Assembly (NCBI GenBank): GCA_037039685.1
Contig: JAWNGF010000010.1
Location: forward strand, 434,001 to 498,000
DNA from: Ceratobasidium sp. AG-K
Lineage: Eukaryota; Basidiomycota; Agaricomycetes; Cantharellales; Ceratobasidiaceae
Length of the DNA: 64,000 nucleotides
Reading direction: 5' to 3'
Positions 46,336-58,750 of the stretch are shown here, in pieces. The translations under genes and the position numbers were made by a program. The notes below the pieces were generated by a model, which searched no databases, was not told where the DNA came from, and saw only the letters and a list, made by a program, of their open reading frames with translations. Within the stretch, counting starts at the first letter, position 1, and every line of letters begins with the position of its first letter.

Positions 46336-49300
46336 ATGTCTAAAAACAATCCCTCTGGGGATAAAGGAAGCTTCTTAGGGTCAATTCGTAGGCCCGTTGA
46401 TAAAGTCAAGCGTTGGGCCAGGTCGTCCTCAGGACGGCCATCCGGCCAATCGGTCAGCAATGTCGAAGACCAGCATTTGCGTCCCACTTCAGCAGCAGGT
46501 GTTACTTCTGATTCTGCAAACGATACCCCCCATCTACTGGTGCCAAGCACCCTCGGTACGCATCCTCGGGCTGTCAGTGCACCCGACCTAGCCTCGGGCG
46601 CCAGTCCTCCCACACACCCTGCAGGCGGTCAGGCGTCCCAAGGGGATGAGAAAACCAATATAGATGAGGAACGTGCAACTGAATGGGGTCCGGCATGGCT
46701 GGGACTGAAGACCGCTCTCGGAGAGTTGCACCAAACCGCCAAGTTGTTTCCTGCTCTGCACGACGTAATTGGATCATTTCTGTCATGCTTTGAGCTCTTT
46801 CAGGTATGTCTTAGCACTGTGAAACGAACCGAGGATGAACCATATGCTATATCAGGCTGCAGCAAAGCATCGCCGAGACTACAATCAGCTCGCTTCCGAT
46901 CTCGACGCGCTTGTAGTATTCTTGGACCGGCACCTGCGTGAGTCAGGATCGACTGCATTATCCGATAGCGTAAGCAACATTGTTATGTGAGTTGCCAAAA
47001 CGGGGGATTGCACACTCTCAATTGGGATGAAGGTCCTTGAAAATCGAGCTGAGGAAGGCAACGGCGAAGAGCAAGCAAAATGTGGCAACCGGGGCTATGC
47101 GAGTGCGCGAAGATGAAGACGCCCTAATCGAAAGTTATCAGAGGATTAGCAACCTGTTTCGGTACTTACAGGTATATGTACAACGCATATATCATCCGCA
47201 AATCAATATCTAACCAGGAGCTAGATCAATGCGAACCTTAGTACCTGGAGCATTACAAACGAGCATCTAGCGGTATGTTGTCGATTATGCTGCACCTGCT
47301 GAACGACCTAAGCTCCAGTGCTAGAAAGCGCGACTAGGAGATACTCAACCCGCAAAATTAGCAAGCCATGACGCCGCGTTACCGGCTGAAATCGCTCGTC
47401 GCACATGCACTGAAAGCACTCGTACCGCAATTCTGTCGGGACTTGATGAATGGTCGTGCGACCCGTCCAAGGCCAAAGTGTACTGGATGAACGGAATGGC
47501 CGGCACCGGAAAAACGACCATAGCCTGCAGTCTATGTGAAGTTTTAACAAAACGCAAGCAGCTTGGTGCAAGCTTCTTCTGCACTCACACACTACCCGAA
47601 TGTCGTGACGCCAGGAGGATTATCCCCACGATTGCCTACCAACTTGCTCAGTACTCCAGACCATTCAAGTCGGCGCTCTGCAAGGTACTGGAGAACGACC
47701 CGGACATCCGAACACGCAAGATCCAAGTACAGTTTGAGCGGCTGCTCAAGGAGCCTCTGATTGAGATCAAGGACACTATGCCCAATAACGTCGTGGTAGT
47801 GGTGGATGCCCTGGATGAGTGCACGGAGGCCGATCAAGTACAGCAGATTCTGAGTCAGATATTCCGATTTGCATCAGACCTACCCCTTAAGTTCTTTGTA
47901 ACTAGTCGACCAGATCCTGGAATCAGCGATAGCATTGTATTCCAGAGGAATGAGGCTCGCGACATCCTATACCTGCACGAGATCGAAAAGTCGCTGGCCC
48001 AAGCAGATATCGAACTGTATCTCAAGGAGGAGCTCTCGTCAGTTGCACCAGCTGATTCCGATATTACAAGGCTCGCCGAGTTGGCGGGGTGCCTGTTCAT
48101 TTATGCCGCCACTGCTATTAGATATATCCGACCCACAGTAACTACCAGGCTCGTCAACTCCCAAGAGCGATTGAGAGACATCATACGAAACGCCTCGGGG
48201 TCAACCCAGCAACACGGAGAGCTCGATACACTGTACAGAACCGTGCTCGAAGCAGCACTTAACAAAGACGTTTTGGAGTCCAGGGAAGTAGCGCGCGGAC
48301 TTGCCGTGCTCTGGACGGCGGTCTCTACCCGCGAGCCTGTGTCCGTAGAATGCCTCGCTTGGCTTGCTGGAATTGATACGGTCAATACTCAAACGGTTCT
48401 ACAATCGTTCCAATCCGTTCTACATGTCTCTCAAGCTAGCGGACTGGTTTCGACGCTCCATGCCTCCTTCCCCGATTTTATCAATTCGCAGGCTCGCTCG
48501 AAATGGCTCTTCCGTAACCCCGACCACGTACACTTCATGGCCAGGCGATGTTTTGCGCTGATGAAAACGGGGTTGCGGTTCAATATATGCGAACTGGAGT
48601 CATCCTTCGTGCTCGATGAAACAATCCAGAACCTAGACCAGCGTGTTGCAAAGCATATACCTCAGCCTCTTTCGTACGCCTGCCGGTACTGGGGAGACCA
48701 CCTGTCGCTGGCGAGCTCGTTGGACGACCTGTCTGCGATGCTTGAGGATTTCTTAACCAGTCAGCTCTTGTTCTGGATGGAAGTCCTGAATCTGACTAGA
48801 TCGAAGACGCTTGGTATTGTCGTGCTGTACGTTGCCCAACAATGGCTAGTGGTAAGTAGCTTCAGGCCTCGGGAACAAGGAACATTGACCCAGTCCTCAC
48901 AGGTAAAGGGTCCATCACCCTACCTATCGCGGCTCATTTCTGATTCCAAGCAATTCGTCGTGAGCTTCACCACGAATCCTACTGCATTGAGTACGCCCCA
49001 CCTATACTTATCTGCACTTCCTTTCTGCTATAAGTCCAGTCTGGTCTATACACTTTACCTCCCGCGTATGAATGGTCTGACGCGGATTGAAGGCACAGCG
49101 CTGAAGCACGGGGTGGGGAGTGACGCAAGGTGGAGCACAGGAGTGAGAATCAATGCTGTCGCCCCATCTCCCATTAGTAATATCGTAGCATTCGGAGGAT
49201 GCGACAACGACAATCAGGGCATGATTGGAGTACTTGACTACCATACTGGCGCATACATCCTCCCGGCGTTCAAGGGGCACAGCAAGCCAATCAACAGTTT

Positions 49301-51155
49301 AGCATTCTCCTTTGATGGCAACTACATTGCCTCCGCATCCGATGACCAAACAGTCTGCGTATGGAATGCATCAAACGCCAAGCTCGCCTACAAGCCTCTC
49401 AGAGGTCACACTGGCGGTGTCAGCTCGGTGATCTTTTCGCAAGATAGCGCTCTCATTATCTCTGGCTCTTATGACACTACGGTCCGCATGTGGGCAACTC
49501 AAGATGGGCTGGCGTTCATTAGTCCGTTTGAGGGACACACCGACGCTGTGACTTGCGTTGCGCTCTCACCAGACGGCACTCGCATAGTTTCTGGCTCCCG
49601 CGACTTGAACATACGGGTGTGGAGTATCCCTGACCAGTCTTGTATTTCAGGCCCCTTCCAAGTACATCATGTCTATTGGGTCAGGTCTGTGGCTTTCTCA
49701 TCGGACGGGCTGCACGTCGCTGTCGGTTTCAACAGTGGAATCTCTATGTGGGACCTACAAAATGGCAAACAGCTTCCTGGATTCGGTCAGGGGCACAGCG
49801 ACAGCACAGTATCAGTTGCATTTTCACCAAACTTTGCCAGCGTGATCTCAAGCTCTGACTCGAGCAGCAAAATTTGCATATGGGATGCTAAGACTGGCAA
49901 ACCCGTTTCTCAGGTCGATGCACATACTGGATATGTCAACTGCATCACATTCTCGTTGGACGGCGCATATATACTATCTGGCTCAAATGACACCACGATA
50001 TGCGTCTGGCCGGTGCATAGCTTGAACTCTAGTACAGACACACCACAGGGAGTTCCTAGCTCCGTCGGTTGCATTGCCTTCTCCGCCAACGGCAGTTGCT
50101 TTGCATCCGGATCCGACGACGGCAGTGTATGCGTCTGGGCTGTCGAGGACGGAAGGCTGATTGTTGGTCCTCTGAAAGGACATGGCGCGCCCGTCATGGC
50201 AGTAGCATATTTGCCCAACCAGTTGCACATAGTCTCTGCAGCAAGCGATGGCAGTCTGTTCACATGGAGTGCGCAAAACGGCAGCATTGTCAGTGGTCCT
50301 GTTCAGGGTCCTGTTCCTGAGGATGTCAGGTCAATGGCAATATCCTCGGACATCACTCGTGTTGTCTCCGGTTTCGACTCTGGGGCGATCTGTGTCTGGG
50401 GTGTAGAAGATGGCAAGATCATTATTGACTCTTTCGAGGGGCACACCCAGAGGGTTTACTCGCTTGCATTCTTGCCAGACGGCACACGCATTGTTTCTGG
50501 GTCTTGGGACGACACGGTTTGTGTCTGGAATGCGCATGACAGCACACGTATATCCGACCCATTCACGGCACATGCCAGTGACGTGAACTGTGTGTCATTT
50601 TCGCCTGATGGCTCACGCATAGCCTCTGGGTCTGACGGCCGGACCATCTGCGTGCATAACGCAGAAGACAGCAAGCTAGTTGCTGGCCCATTTGAGGGAC
50701 ACAGTGGCTGGGTCATGTCGGTGGCATTCTCCCCTGACAGTACCCAGATTGTCTCAGGCTCTACCGGCGGCGAAGTCCGTGTTTGGGATGCTCATAGTGG
50801 CAAACAGGTTGCTGGCCCATTCACTGGAGCTCACAGTTTGACTCGCTGCATTGCATTTTCCCCTGACGGCCATCACATTGTATGCTGTCACAACGATTGT
50901 TCTATCCGCTGCATTCAACTATCCCCTCCACCAACCAGTGCGCCAGTCCCTGTCCTCGATGGGGAGCTGAGGGTTGACGACTCGGGCTGGCTGGTCAACC
51001 AACAAGGGCAGCACTTGCTATGGGTTCCTCCCCATATCTGCCCTTGCTTCCCATCCTTGCATGCTTCCCTTGTCATCACCTTGGACGGAACCATTCAGGT
51101 CGAATACAGTGATATTCTGGTCGGGAGCACATGGGCAAAGTGCTATGTTGGGTAG
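46336..51155 (+). CDS. NACHT-WD40 (NWD-type, NLR-like) protein
   Basis: Starts MSKNNPSGDKGSFLGSIRRP at 46336. Exon 1 ends at 46803; three or four short exons (about 46856-47275) give an N-terminal helical domain with DYNQLASDLDALVVFLDRHL and INANLSTWSITNEHLA. The large last exon begins near 47332 and is open to 51155. NACHT: Walker A GMAGTGKTT (about 47497), Walker B VVVVDALDEC (about 47793), then FFVTSRPDPGI. A winged-helix/helical region follows (to about 49250), then 13 WD40 units (about 49270-50925) with GHxxxV ... SPDG ... SGSxD ... VW patterns, forming one or two propellers. Proteins of this family act as STAND switches, in some fungi as incompatibility or immune receptors (family knowledge); this one's ligand is unknown. 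The repeats differ clearly from each other, unlike the near-identical repeats of fast-evolving HET-type paralogs. Confidence 0.87.
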
Positions 51156-51298
51156 TGTTTTTATATGCTATCAGTTGCCGTAAACTGTCTGCACATGTTC
51201 ATTGACTGTTATTCTTGTTGAAATATCAGTCTTATACATAGATGTATGCATATCACGTGATTGTGTTCCACATGGACACGTGCTTTGGTAAAATTTTG

Positions 51299-51755
51299 TC
51301 CTCAGTTCTCTACTCTCAAGTAGCACAAGCTGAGGTATAGTTTAGTTTTTTCTTTTTCTTTTCTATTGCTTATAGTCCCTGTTGTGAGCTAAGGACATGA
51401 CAACTCAGTCTATAAGAAGAAGACTAAATTGGAAACAAGATCTACCTAAGGACACAACAACTATGTACATAACAGGTCAGAAGTGTTCTAGATAGAATGT
51501 GATGAGAACATACCTCAGTCTATAAGAAGAAGACTGAGGAAAAAGGAAACGGGCAAAGCACCCTAGAAATGCACTCAGGGTCCAGGCAAACAAGTACAAC
51601 TGCCACACGTGTATATACATACATGACGGTTGGTTGAATAACAACAGTACCTGTAGATACATCGATTTCTAGGTACATATATGCACAAGTTCTCTACTCT
51701 CAAGTAGCACAAGCCAAGATTCATCAATTTCTAGCTTGGCACTGCGCATATCACA
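51299..51755 (-). repeat. hairpin-bearing repeat A, right copy, split by a 267-bp insertion
   Basis: Reverse-orientation relative of 44290-44479. It starts CCTCAGTTCTCTACTCTCAA and ends near GGCACTGCGCATATCACAAT. An insertion separates its two halves. Confidence 0.75.
51383..51649. mobile_element. small insertion B with 5-bp target duplication
   Basis: Compared with the uninterrupted left copy of repeat A, 267 bp (TGTGAGCTAAGG ... CAACAACAGTA) are inserted and CCTGT is found on both sides (51378-51382 and 51650-51654). It carries TCAGTCTATAAGAAGAAGAC twice (about 51405 and 51515); the second copy is a perfect hairpin CCTCAGTCT ... AGACTGAGG. No coding capacity. Could be a solo LTR or a short non-autonomous element. 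Confidence 0.6.
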
Positions 51756-52219
51756 ATAATTCTTGTGGGTTAGCATGTATGATTCTTGATTGGATGTGAC
51801 TTCTATACTAGTTCTTGCTTTGAGCATGGCTCAGACTTGGTTATGGGTGCATACACAAGTAAAAAAAAATGGGTGGAAATAAACTGCATTGATTGGAGAA
51901 TTCGGAAGCTGTGTATACTTGTTGACAATTTTACCAGCAATAGACCGCCCCTACATCACAAGACAGTGATATGAAGCTCATTGAAATCAGTATGGGGTGG
52001 AAGAAACAATTTTAACACTGTGGACCCCCCACTTCCAAATGATCCAGAAGCAGGAAATCCGTGTGCAACTTCCAGAGCATCCAGAGGTAAGGTCCAGTCA
52101 GGTGCACTAGGGCAGCCATAGGTACTTTAGGTCTGGAGGTCTGGAGTGTCCAGGATTTTGTTCCTCATATGCATTTGCAGACCTCCTGGATTGTCCTCAA
52201 GTCACTTGCAGGTTAATGT
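51756..52219. other. no recognised gene
   Basis: AT-rich, short ORFs only, between repeat A and the mariner fragment. Confidence 0.45.
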
Positions 52220-52512
52220 ACTCGGGTTACCAAAAAGTATCAGAACACATGATTTTTGTGATCAAAATTTCAGACATTTCAGCCAATAACTCACACAACA
52301 TCCAAAACTAAGATACAAAAATGAACAAAGATGATAGAGAAATGGCTAACAAGTCATTAGAATTCAGTATGCCATCCATCAGCCGCCTTCACAGCAGCCA
52401 CACATGCCTCCATTTTGCCTGTGTGCTTATTGATGTCATCAATGGTAATTCCATCCCATGCAACTTGAACTGCCTTCCAAAGTGCTTCAAGTGAGTTACC
52501 TGACCCAGGGAT
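52220..52512 (-). mobile_element. Tc1/mariner fragment, transposase C-terminus and one end
   Basis: On minus, the last part of a Tc1/mariner-type transposase: GNSLEALWKAVQVAWDGI, DDINKHTGKMEACVAAVKAA and the final GWHTEF before the stop at 52357. The left end has a terminal-repeat-like stretch, ACCAAAAAGTATCAGAACAC (52229-52248). The coding sequence is cut at 52513 by the gypsy-3 LTR; the rest would lie beyond the far end of gypsy-3. Confidence 0.72.
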
Positions 52513-52957
52513 TGTCACAACCTTTTCTCCTTCTTCGTGTTTTGCTCTGTTTGTCTTGTGTTTGGTCTTGTTCTGCTCGCCTTGGCGCATATAGTCGCCC
52601 TTTTGTAAGCCATGACCACGGGACATGCCTGCCTGGCCTGTTCCTTTGTCTCCTAGGACTCCATGGACTTATCCCGTTTTCTTTGTTCTCTCTGCGCTTC
52701 CCTTGGACTCTTGCCTTTTCTTCTTTTGTCTCCCTTTGTCGCCTCCTATCTATTGTACATAGCCTCTCTAGATAGCATATATACCAGCAAAACAAGTCTT
52801 GTCCCCACAAGACTTGTTCTCTTGTCATTTTCCCCATCACTCATTGCGTGACTCACTTAGGCCTTAGCACCGTACATTTGACCTTTGGCATTGTCCCAAC
52901 CCCCATCCTCACAGTCCTTGGAGCCTTGGCCTCCAAGGTTTGGTCAGGGTTGTGACA
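52513..52957 (+). repeat. gypsy-3 5' LTR
   Basis: 445 bp beginning TGTCACAACC and ending GGTTGTGACA, which are perfect 10-bp inverted ends. The borders are also supported by the broken mariner coding sequence on the left and the primer site on the right. Confidence 0.8.
52777..52820 (+). promoter_or_regulatory. TATA box plus inverted repeat at predicted gypsy-3 mRNA start
   Basis: ATATATA (52777-52783), then AACAAGTCTTGT (52791-52802), four C, and ACAAGACTTGTT (52807-52818), perfect 12-bp arms. The second arm starts 29 bp after the TATA box. Extended by two bases, it is complementary over 14 nt to 52960-52973. Confidence 0.72.
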
Positions 52958-52959
52958 CT

Positions 52960-52973
52960 AGAACAAGTCTTGT
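52960..52973 (+). other. predicted self-primer binding site of gypsy-3
   Basis: AGAACAAGTCTTGT lies two bases after the LTR end and pairs perfectly with 52807-52820, the predicted 5' end of the transcript. Same layout as gypsy-1 with unrelated bases. Confidence 0.72.
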
Positions 52974-53413
52974 TGCCTTTGCTGCGGATATAGCCTTTTG
53001 TTGCTATTGGAACCAGGTCTTTTGTCACTGGGTCACCTCTGAGCATTTGCACACCCCTCACCATTGTCAGCTAGCACCCCCATCTCTCCCCTGCATCATT
53101 TACACGTCAAGGCACACTGCAGCTTGCACCCATTAGCCTGTCAACAACGTCCCCTATCCTCTGATATCACTGAACTGTGGCCACCTAATCAGGAAGCACC
53201 GTTCATATATTCTATTGGAACAAGGACCTCTGAGACCATTGCACTGAACCTACCGTTGACTAGGTTCCCCCTATACATTCCATCTCTACCCAGGGGCTAT
53301 ATTTTCTATCAAAATACTACTAGCCATTTTTGGTCAAAGCGCACCAGGAAGCACATTTATTATAGATGTCCAACAGAAGCTGCTCAAACTCAGCAGGGTC
53401 TTACAAAGCCACA

Positions 53414-54960
53414 ATGTCTTCTATGATGCCCTCATTCTCTAAGGGCAAAAGCCCCATTGTGCCGCCCCCACTGGAAACCCCCCTCCATCAAACTCGCTTC
53501 TCAGAACCCCCCCCAGCAAGGAAAGAAGGCAATGAGGAAGGATCAGTGGGGGATACAACCATTTGTTCCCAACCAGCCCCCTACAAAACCTTTGACGCAG
53601 AATCAAGACCACCGTCTCCTGCCATTAGGGAATACAAGGGCAACTCCTGGTGGGAAACCCATGAAGGTGATTTTCAAAAAGAAGTCCTTTTCATTCTCAG
53701 AGAACTATTGTTGCACCATAGTCTCATGGCAGAGAGGTTGGAACATGTTGAACAATGGATCCTGCATAATAGGGATGATGGAAATATCTGCATTGACTGA
53801 TTGACAGAAATCACAGACCAGAATTGCAAACTATACAACAAAATGACAGACCAACATAGAATAACAAGGGATGTGGTTTGGGCACAAGGAATTGTATCTA
53901 GCTGGAGACCAATGGGAGCAACTACGGCCCAAACCAACACCCCAACAACCAGTCAACTAAGGTTGTTGCTAGGAGGAGGAACGGCAACACAAGGACTGAG
54001 GGGCTCCATGATGCGATTTGCACCACCCTTGTCAGGAGCAACAGCAGCTCCAACATCTTTGATCTTTGGGAGTGGAAGAACGGAAAAATCAGCGGCATCC
54101 AAACCAACTGAATTTCATGGCGACCAAGGAGCCAAAGCTAGGGATGTTACTTACTCCTGTGCAAATTACATTGCCGACTCCCACTACACCAGTGCCTTGG
54201 ATGAAAAGAAAATCTGTCTGATCATCTTGTACCTACGTGGCCCTGCTATCAACTGATTTGCCCTTTCCAAGACCTACACAATGCAGGTGTACCCCAAGCC
54301 ATTTTCACAAGTCTAGATGTCTTTCAGCAGGAGTGGGAATTAGCTTTTGGCAAAATAGAGCAAGTGGAGGTCTACAGACAGAAGTACAAGGCACTTTCCC
54401 AGACCAAAACAGTGGTCGAATACCTCACCCAATTCAGGATTCTGTCAGCACCGCTAGACTACAACAAGCAGACCCTGAAAGACAACTTCTATGCAGGACT
54501 CAAGGACAACATCAAGGATATGCTAACCTCCCAGGCCTATAATCATCACAATGCAACACTTCAGGAGCTGTTTACCAGGACCCAGGAAATTGATGCCGCC
54601 CTCATTGCAAGGAACATGGAGAAAAAGGGAACCAACATCCCGGATAGGGCAACGTCAAGCGGCACCCAGAAGCGGGTAATCTTGAGTGCAACAGCGCATA
54701 GATACCAGAAAGGAGAGGCGATCTACACAGTGACTCCCCAGGGCAGCAAGAAAGGGACGATTGAGTCAATTAACAAAAATAAACGCGGTTTCCTTACCCC
54801 CAAAGTCAAATGGGCTGATGGAACAACATTGGAAATCCCCTTTAGTTTCATCAAACCAGATGTTTGCCAGGCTAAAGTGGAAGTAGCAGCAGTCACAAGC
54901 AAAACCACCTGTTATCATTGTCAGAAAAAGGGACATATCACTAAAGATTGCCAAACGTAG
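53414..54960 (+). pseudogene. gag: gypsy-3 gag, broken by stops and a frame change
   Basis: From MSSMMPSFSKGKSPIVPP at 53414 (an in-frame ATG at 53366 is possible) the frame is open to TGA at 53798, continues to TGA at 54254, then the homology moves to another frame (about 54240 on) and stays open to 54958. The middle part has the Gag pattern VVEYLTQFRILSAPLDYNKQ and LKDNFYAGLKDNIKDMLTSQ; the end is a CX2CX4HX4C zinc knuckle, CYHCQKKGHITKDC. The TGA at 54254 is one base from Trp, giving GPAINW. Gag would make the particle; this copy cannot. Confidence 0.85.
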
Positions 54961-55171
54961 ATAGCAGCCCTGGAGGAAGTGGATAACAGAGATTTGGAGT
55001 TGGGAAAAGGCAGCAACTGAGGGGAGCATCAGGTGCCCTAAAGTCGGAATTAGATTGTGTAGCCTTGGGAAATTGGAAGCAGTCTGTAAACAAAATATAT
55101 CTTTGTTCCACCAAATATGCAGACCAGCTTTGCATTCCCATCACAATTAAAAACCTGAAAACCTTATTACC

Positions 55172-58100
55172 ATGGCCATGATCAACTCAGGAGCATTGGG
55201 AAATTTGATGAACTCCAAATATGTAAAGAAACACAAGATCCCAACAAAAAAGAAAAAGACAGCAAGAAGGGTCCAGGTGATAGATGGACGACCTATAGTG
55301 AATGGTTTAATCGACAGGGAATGCACCTTCCAAGTCATTATGAACAATCATGTAGAAGAGATTACTTGCAATATTGCACCATTAGGCTGACACACTGTGG
55401 TTCTTGGTATTCCCTGGCTAAAAAGGCATAACCCAAAAATTGATTGGGCAGCAGGGACGTTGGAATTTGAGTCAGATTACTGCAAGGCGGAATGCCTATA
55501 TGAAGACTGTAATGCCGTAGAAGGGGGGGTAGTTGGTCAGCTTCCCAACAAATACATGGAGTTCAAGGATGCTTTTGTTTCCAAAGAAGTGGACAAGCTA
55601 CTGCCACACCAACCATACGACCTCAAAATTGAATTGGAACCCAGTGCAAAACCCAAGATTGGTGTGGTATATTCCCTCACTAAGGAAGAGGATCAAATCT
55701 TGAGAAAATGGATCAATGAAAACCTAGATAAGGGATTTATTGTCCCTTCCACATCCCAATGGGCATCACCAGTAATGTTTGTCAAACGGCACAACATAGA
55801 AGGCGTTCCCCAACCCCCAAGATTGTGCATGGATTACCAATATCTCAACAGCCAAACCAAGAAAAACCGCTATCCACTGCCTAGAACCGATGATCGTATT
55901 GAACAAGTCAAAGGCGCCAAGATCTTCACCAAACTTGATCTCAAATCTGGGCACAATCTGGTCAGGGTAGCAGACAAGGACGTTCACAAAACAGCATTCA
56001 GAACCAAATATGGACTGTTTGAAACAAAAGTCATGCCTTTTGGTCTCACTAATGCACCGGCCACTTTCCAAAATATGATGGATGCTGAATTCAGGGACAT
56101 CAAAGGGGTGTACATGGAAATCTACATTGATGATATCTTAATCTTTTCCAAAAACCCCAAAGAACATCCCATGCATGTGAAGGAGGTCCTGTGCTGCCTA
56201 CAATGCCTGGGTCTCTATTGTTCCCTCAAGAAGTGCTCTTTTCATGTTCCTAAGGTTGACTACCTAGGGCTAGTCATATCAGGAGAGCTGGTTGAGATGC
56301 AAGAGGAGAAAATTGCAACAATCAAAAAGTGGCCAACACCCAAGAATGTTACAGATGTGCAGACATTCCTAGGATTTGCAAACTTCTACCAGTGTTTTAT
56401 CCAAAATTATACCCATATAGTACGACCCCTGTATGATTTGACTATGAAAACAAAGCAATGGGAATGGGGGATGGAGGTGGAACTTGCCTTCCAGGGATTA
56501 ATCAAGGAATTCACCAAGGCACCTATCCTTCTACAACCTGACCAGGACAAAGGGTTCATCATTGAGTGTGATGCATTGGACAAAGCTACAGGAGCAGTCC
56601 TCAACCAATATGGACCCAACAACAAACTCCACCCTGTTGCGCTTATGTCCAAAAGCCTATCTCCAGCAGAACGTAATTATGACATCTTTGACAAGGAACT
56701 CTTGGTAATCATCAAAGCATTCAAGGAATGGTGTCATCTTTTGGAAGGAACCAAGATCCCAGTACTGCTCATTACCAATCACAAAAACCTGGAGTATTTC
56801 ATGACCTCCAAAGTGTTGACAAAAAGACAGAACAGATGGGCTGTCTTTCTCTTGGAGTTTAACTTCCAAAGCAAGTACAGAGCAGGTGGACTTAATGGCA
56901 AAGCAGATGCACTCAGTTGACAAAGCAATCACGATCTAGAAGGGGGAGTAGTCCCTCAAAAACCCCTACTTTTGCTGCATCTCTTCATCAATTTGGCAGA
57001 AGAGGAACCTCAGGGTATGGCATCTACCATGGATATTTGGCAAGCAGTCAAGGATCAGACACAAAGAGATGACTACGTTACATCAATCTGGGCCTTCCTT
57101 AGCAACCACCCAGAAAAGGCACCTGCTTCTGTACAAAAGGAATTCAAAGACTGGAAGATCAGGAATGACATGTTGTACTGCAAAGGAAAGATCTACATCC
57201 CAAACAACAATGAGACCAAGCGCCAGATCCTAGAACTCCACCATGACAACAAAGCAGTTGGACACATGGGTCAAGCAAAAACACTGGAAATGATCAAATG
57301 GCAGTATTGGTGGCCATCCATGAAGGCTTACATCAGCAAATACGTGTCATTGTGCAATTTATGCCAGCGGTCAAAACCCATCAATCAACAACCTATTGGG
57401 GAATTACAACCACTTGAACTCCCTTCCAAACCCTGGCAACACATTTCTGTTGACATGATTGTCAACCTTCCTCTGTCCAAGGGTCTAGACTCAATATTGG
57501 TCATTGTTGACACCCTGACTAAGATGGCACACTTCATCCCATGTACTGAAAAAACCACGTCACCCAAGCTTGCGGAACTCTTCATGGAACACTGCTGGAA
57601 ACTACATGGAACCCCAGAAACAATTGTATCAGATTGTGGACCAACCTTTGCATCCAAATTCATGAAGGAGCTCTATCAGGCCCTGAACATCTGGCCTAGG
57701 CTCTCTACAGCATATCACCCTGAAACTGACGGGCAAACAGAGTGCGTCAATCAAATGGTTGAGGCTTTCATTTGGACATACTGCGCCTTCAAGCAACATG
57801 ACTGGGCTTCACTTTTACCCTTTGCCAAATTTGCATATAACAACTCGTTCCACTCTAGTATTGGTATGACACCTTTCTTTGCCAACACAGCTCGCCACCC
57901 ATCAATCAAGGGTACACCAGTGGAAGATGGTTCTGTCCCAGAAGCTGCAGTGCATGCACAAGGTATCCAAGACAACCTGGAAGAAGCTAAGGCTAGCTTG
58001 ACCCTGAGCAAAGAACAGGACAAGGAATATGCAGACAAGCGACGGCAGGAAGATCCCTTTATCTTGGGTGATAAGGTTTGGCTAAGCCATCAGCACATCA

Positions 58101-58750
58101 TGACCAATTGGCCATCCTTGAAATTATTGCATAAACAACTTGGGCCCTTCACTATCCTGGAAGCAGTAGGGAAGAACACGTACAGACTACCACTCCCGCC
58201 ATCAATGACCATGCACCCAGTAGTCAATGTATCATGCCTAGCCAAGTATGAGGAAGACAAAATTGAGCACTGCCAGGTCAATCCACCCCCACTGATTGAG
58301 ACACCAGAAGGCAAAGAGGAATATGAGGTGGAACGCATCCAAAGTTCCAAGGTGGAAAAAGGAATCCTGAAGTATTTTGTCAAATGGAAGGGCTACACTG
58401 TGGAACATGACTCTTGGGAACCCTTGGAGAACCTTGGCAACACATCAGAGCTCATTAATGAATTCCACAAGCAACATCCAGACGCCATCAAGGAAGCCCC
58501 CAAAGTTACCAGGAAGCGTTGCCATGAGGAAACAAGGGATGACTTGGCAGCCAACAGCAAAGAAGAACAGCCCATTAGGCATTCCAAGCGTATAAAAGAG
58601 GCTGCTGGGATCCAAGTCCCTCATCAAAAAGCTTTTACTTTCTCCCCTCTTGTGCTTAAAACACCTTCAATCCCCATATCACTCACTGCGCCATGTCTTC
58701 CCAATGCCAATCCACCAACTTGGTCATGGTCCGGGTCTACCACGACCTGA
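55172..58750 (+). pseudogene. pol: gypsy-3 pol: protease, RT, RNase H, integrase, chromodomain
   Basis: One frame, open upstream of 55172 as well, with TGA at 55388 and 56918. Protease reads INSGA where DSGA is expected (about 55184), so the catalytic Asp is lost. RT keeps YIDD (about 56124). RNase H has TNHKN where TDHKN is expected. Integrase: HHCC present (about 57235-57370); the core has VDTLTKMAHF, SDCGPTF (Cys in place of the usual Arg) and TDGQTEC (Cys after the catalytic Glu). The chromodomain is at about 58315-58450 (EVERIQSSK, VKWKGYTVEHDSWEPLENLG). Arg to Cys and Arg to stop changes fit CGN to TGN transitions. A basic/Ser-Thr tail follows the chromodomain and overlaps the next ORF. 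Confidence 0.93.

Noticed and set aside
54237..54542. 101-codon ORF inside gag of gypsy-3
   Set aside because: It is a shadow of the gag frame at 54364-54960, which has the Gag pattern and zinc knuckle.
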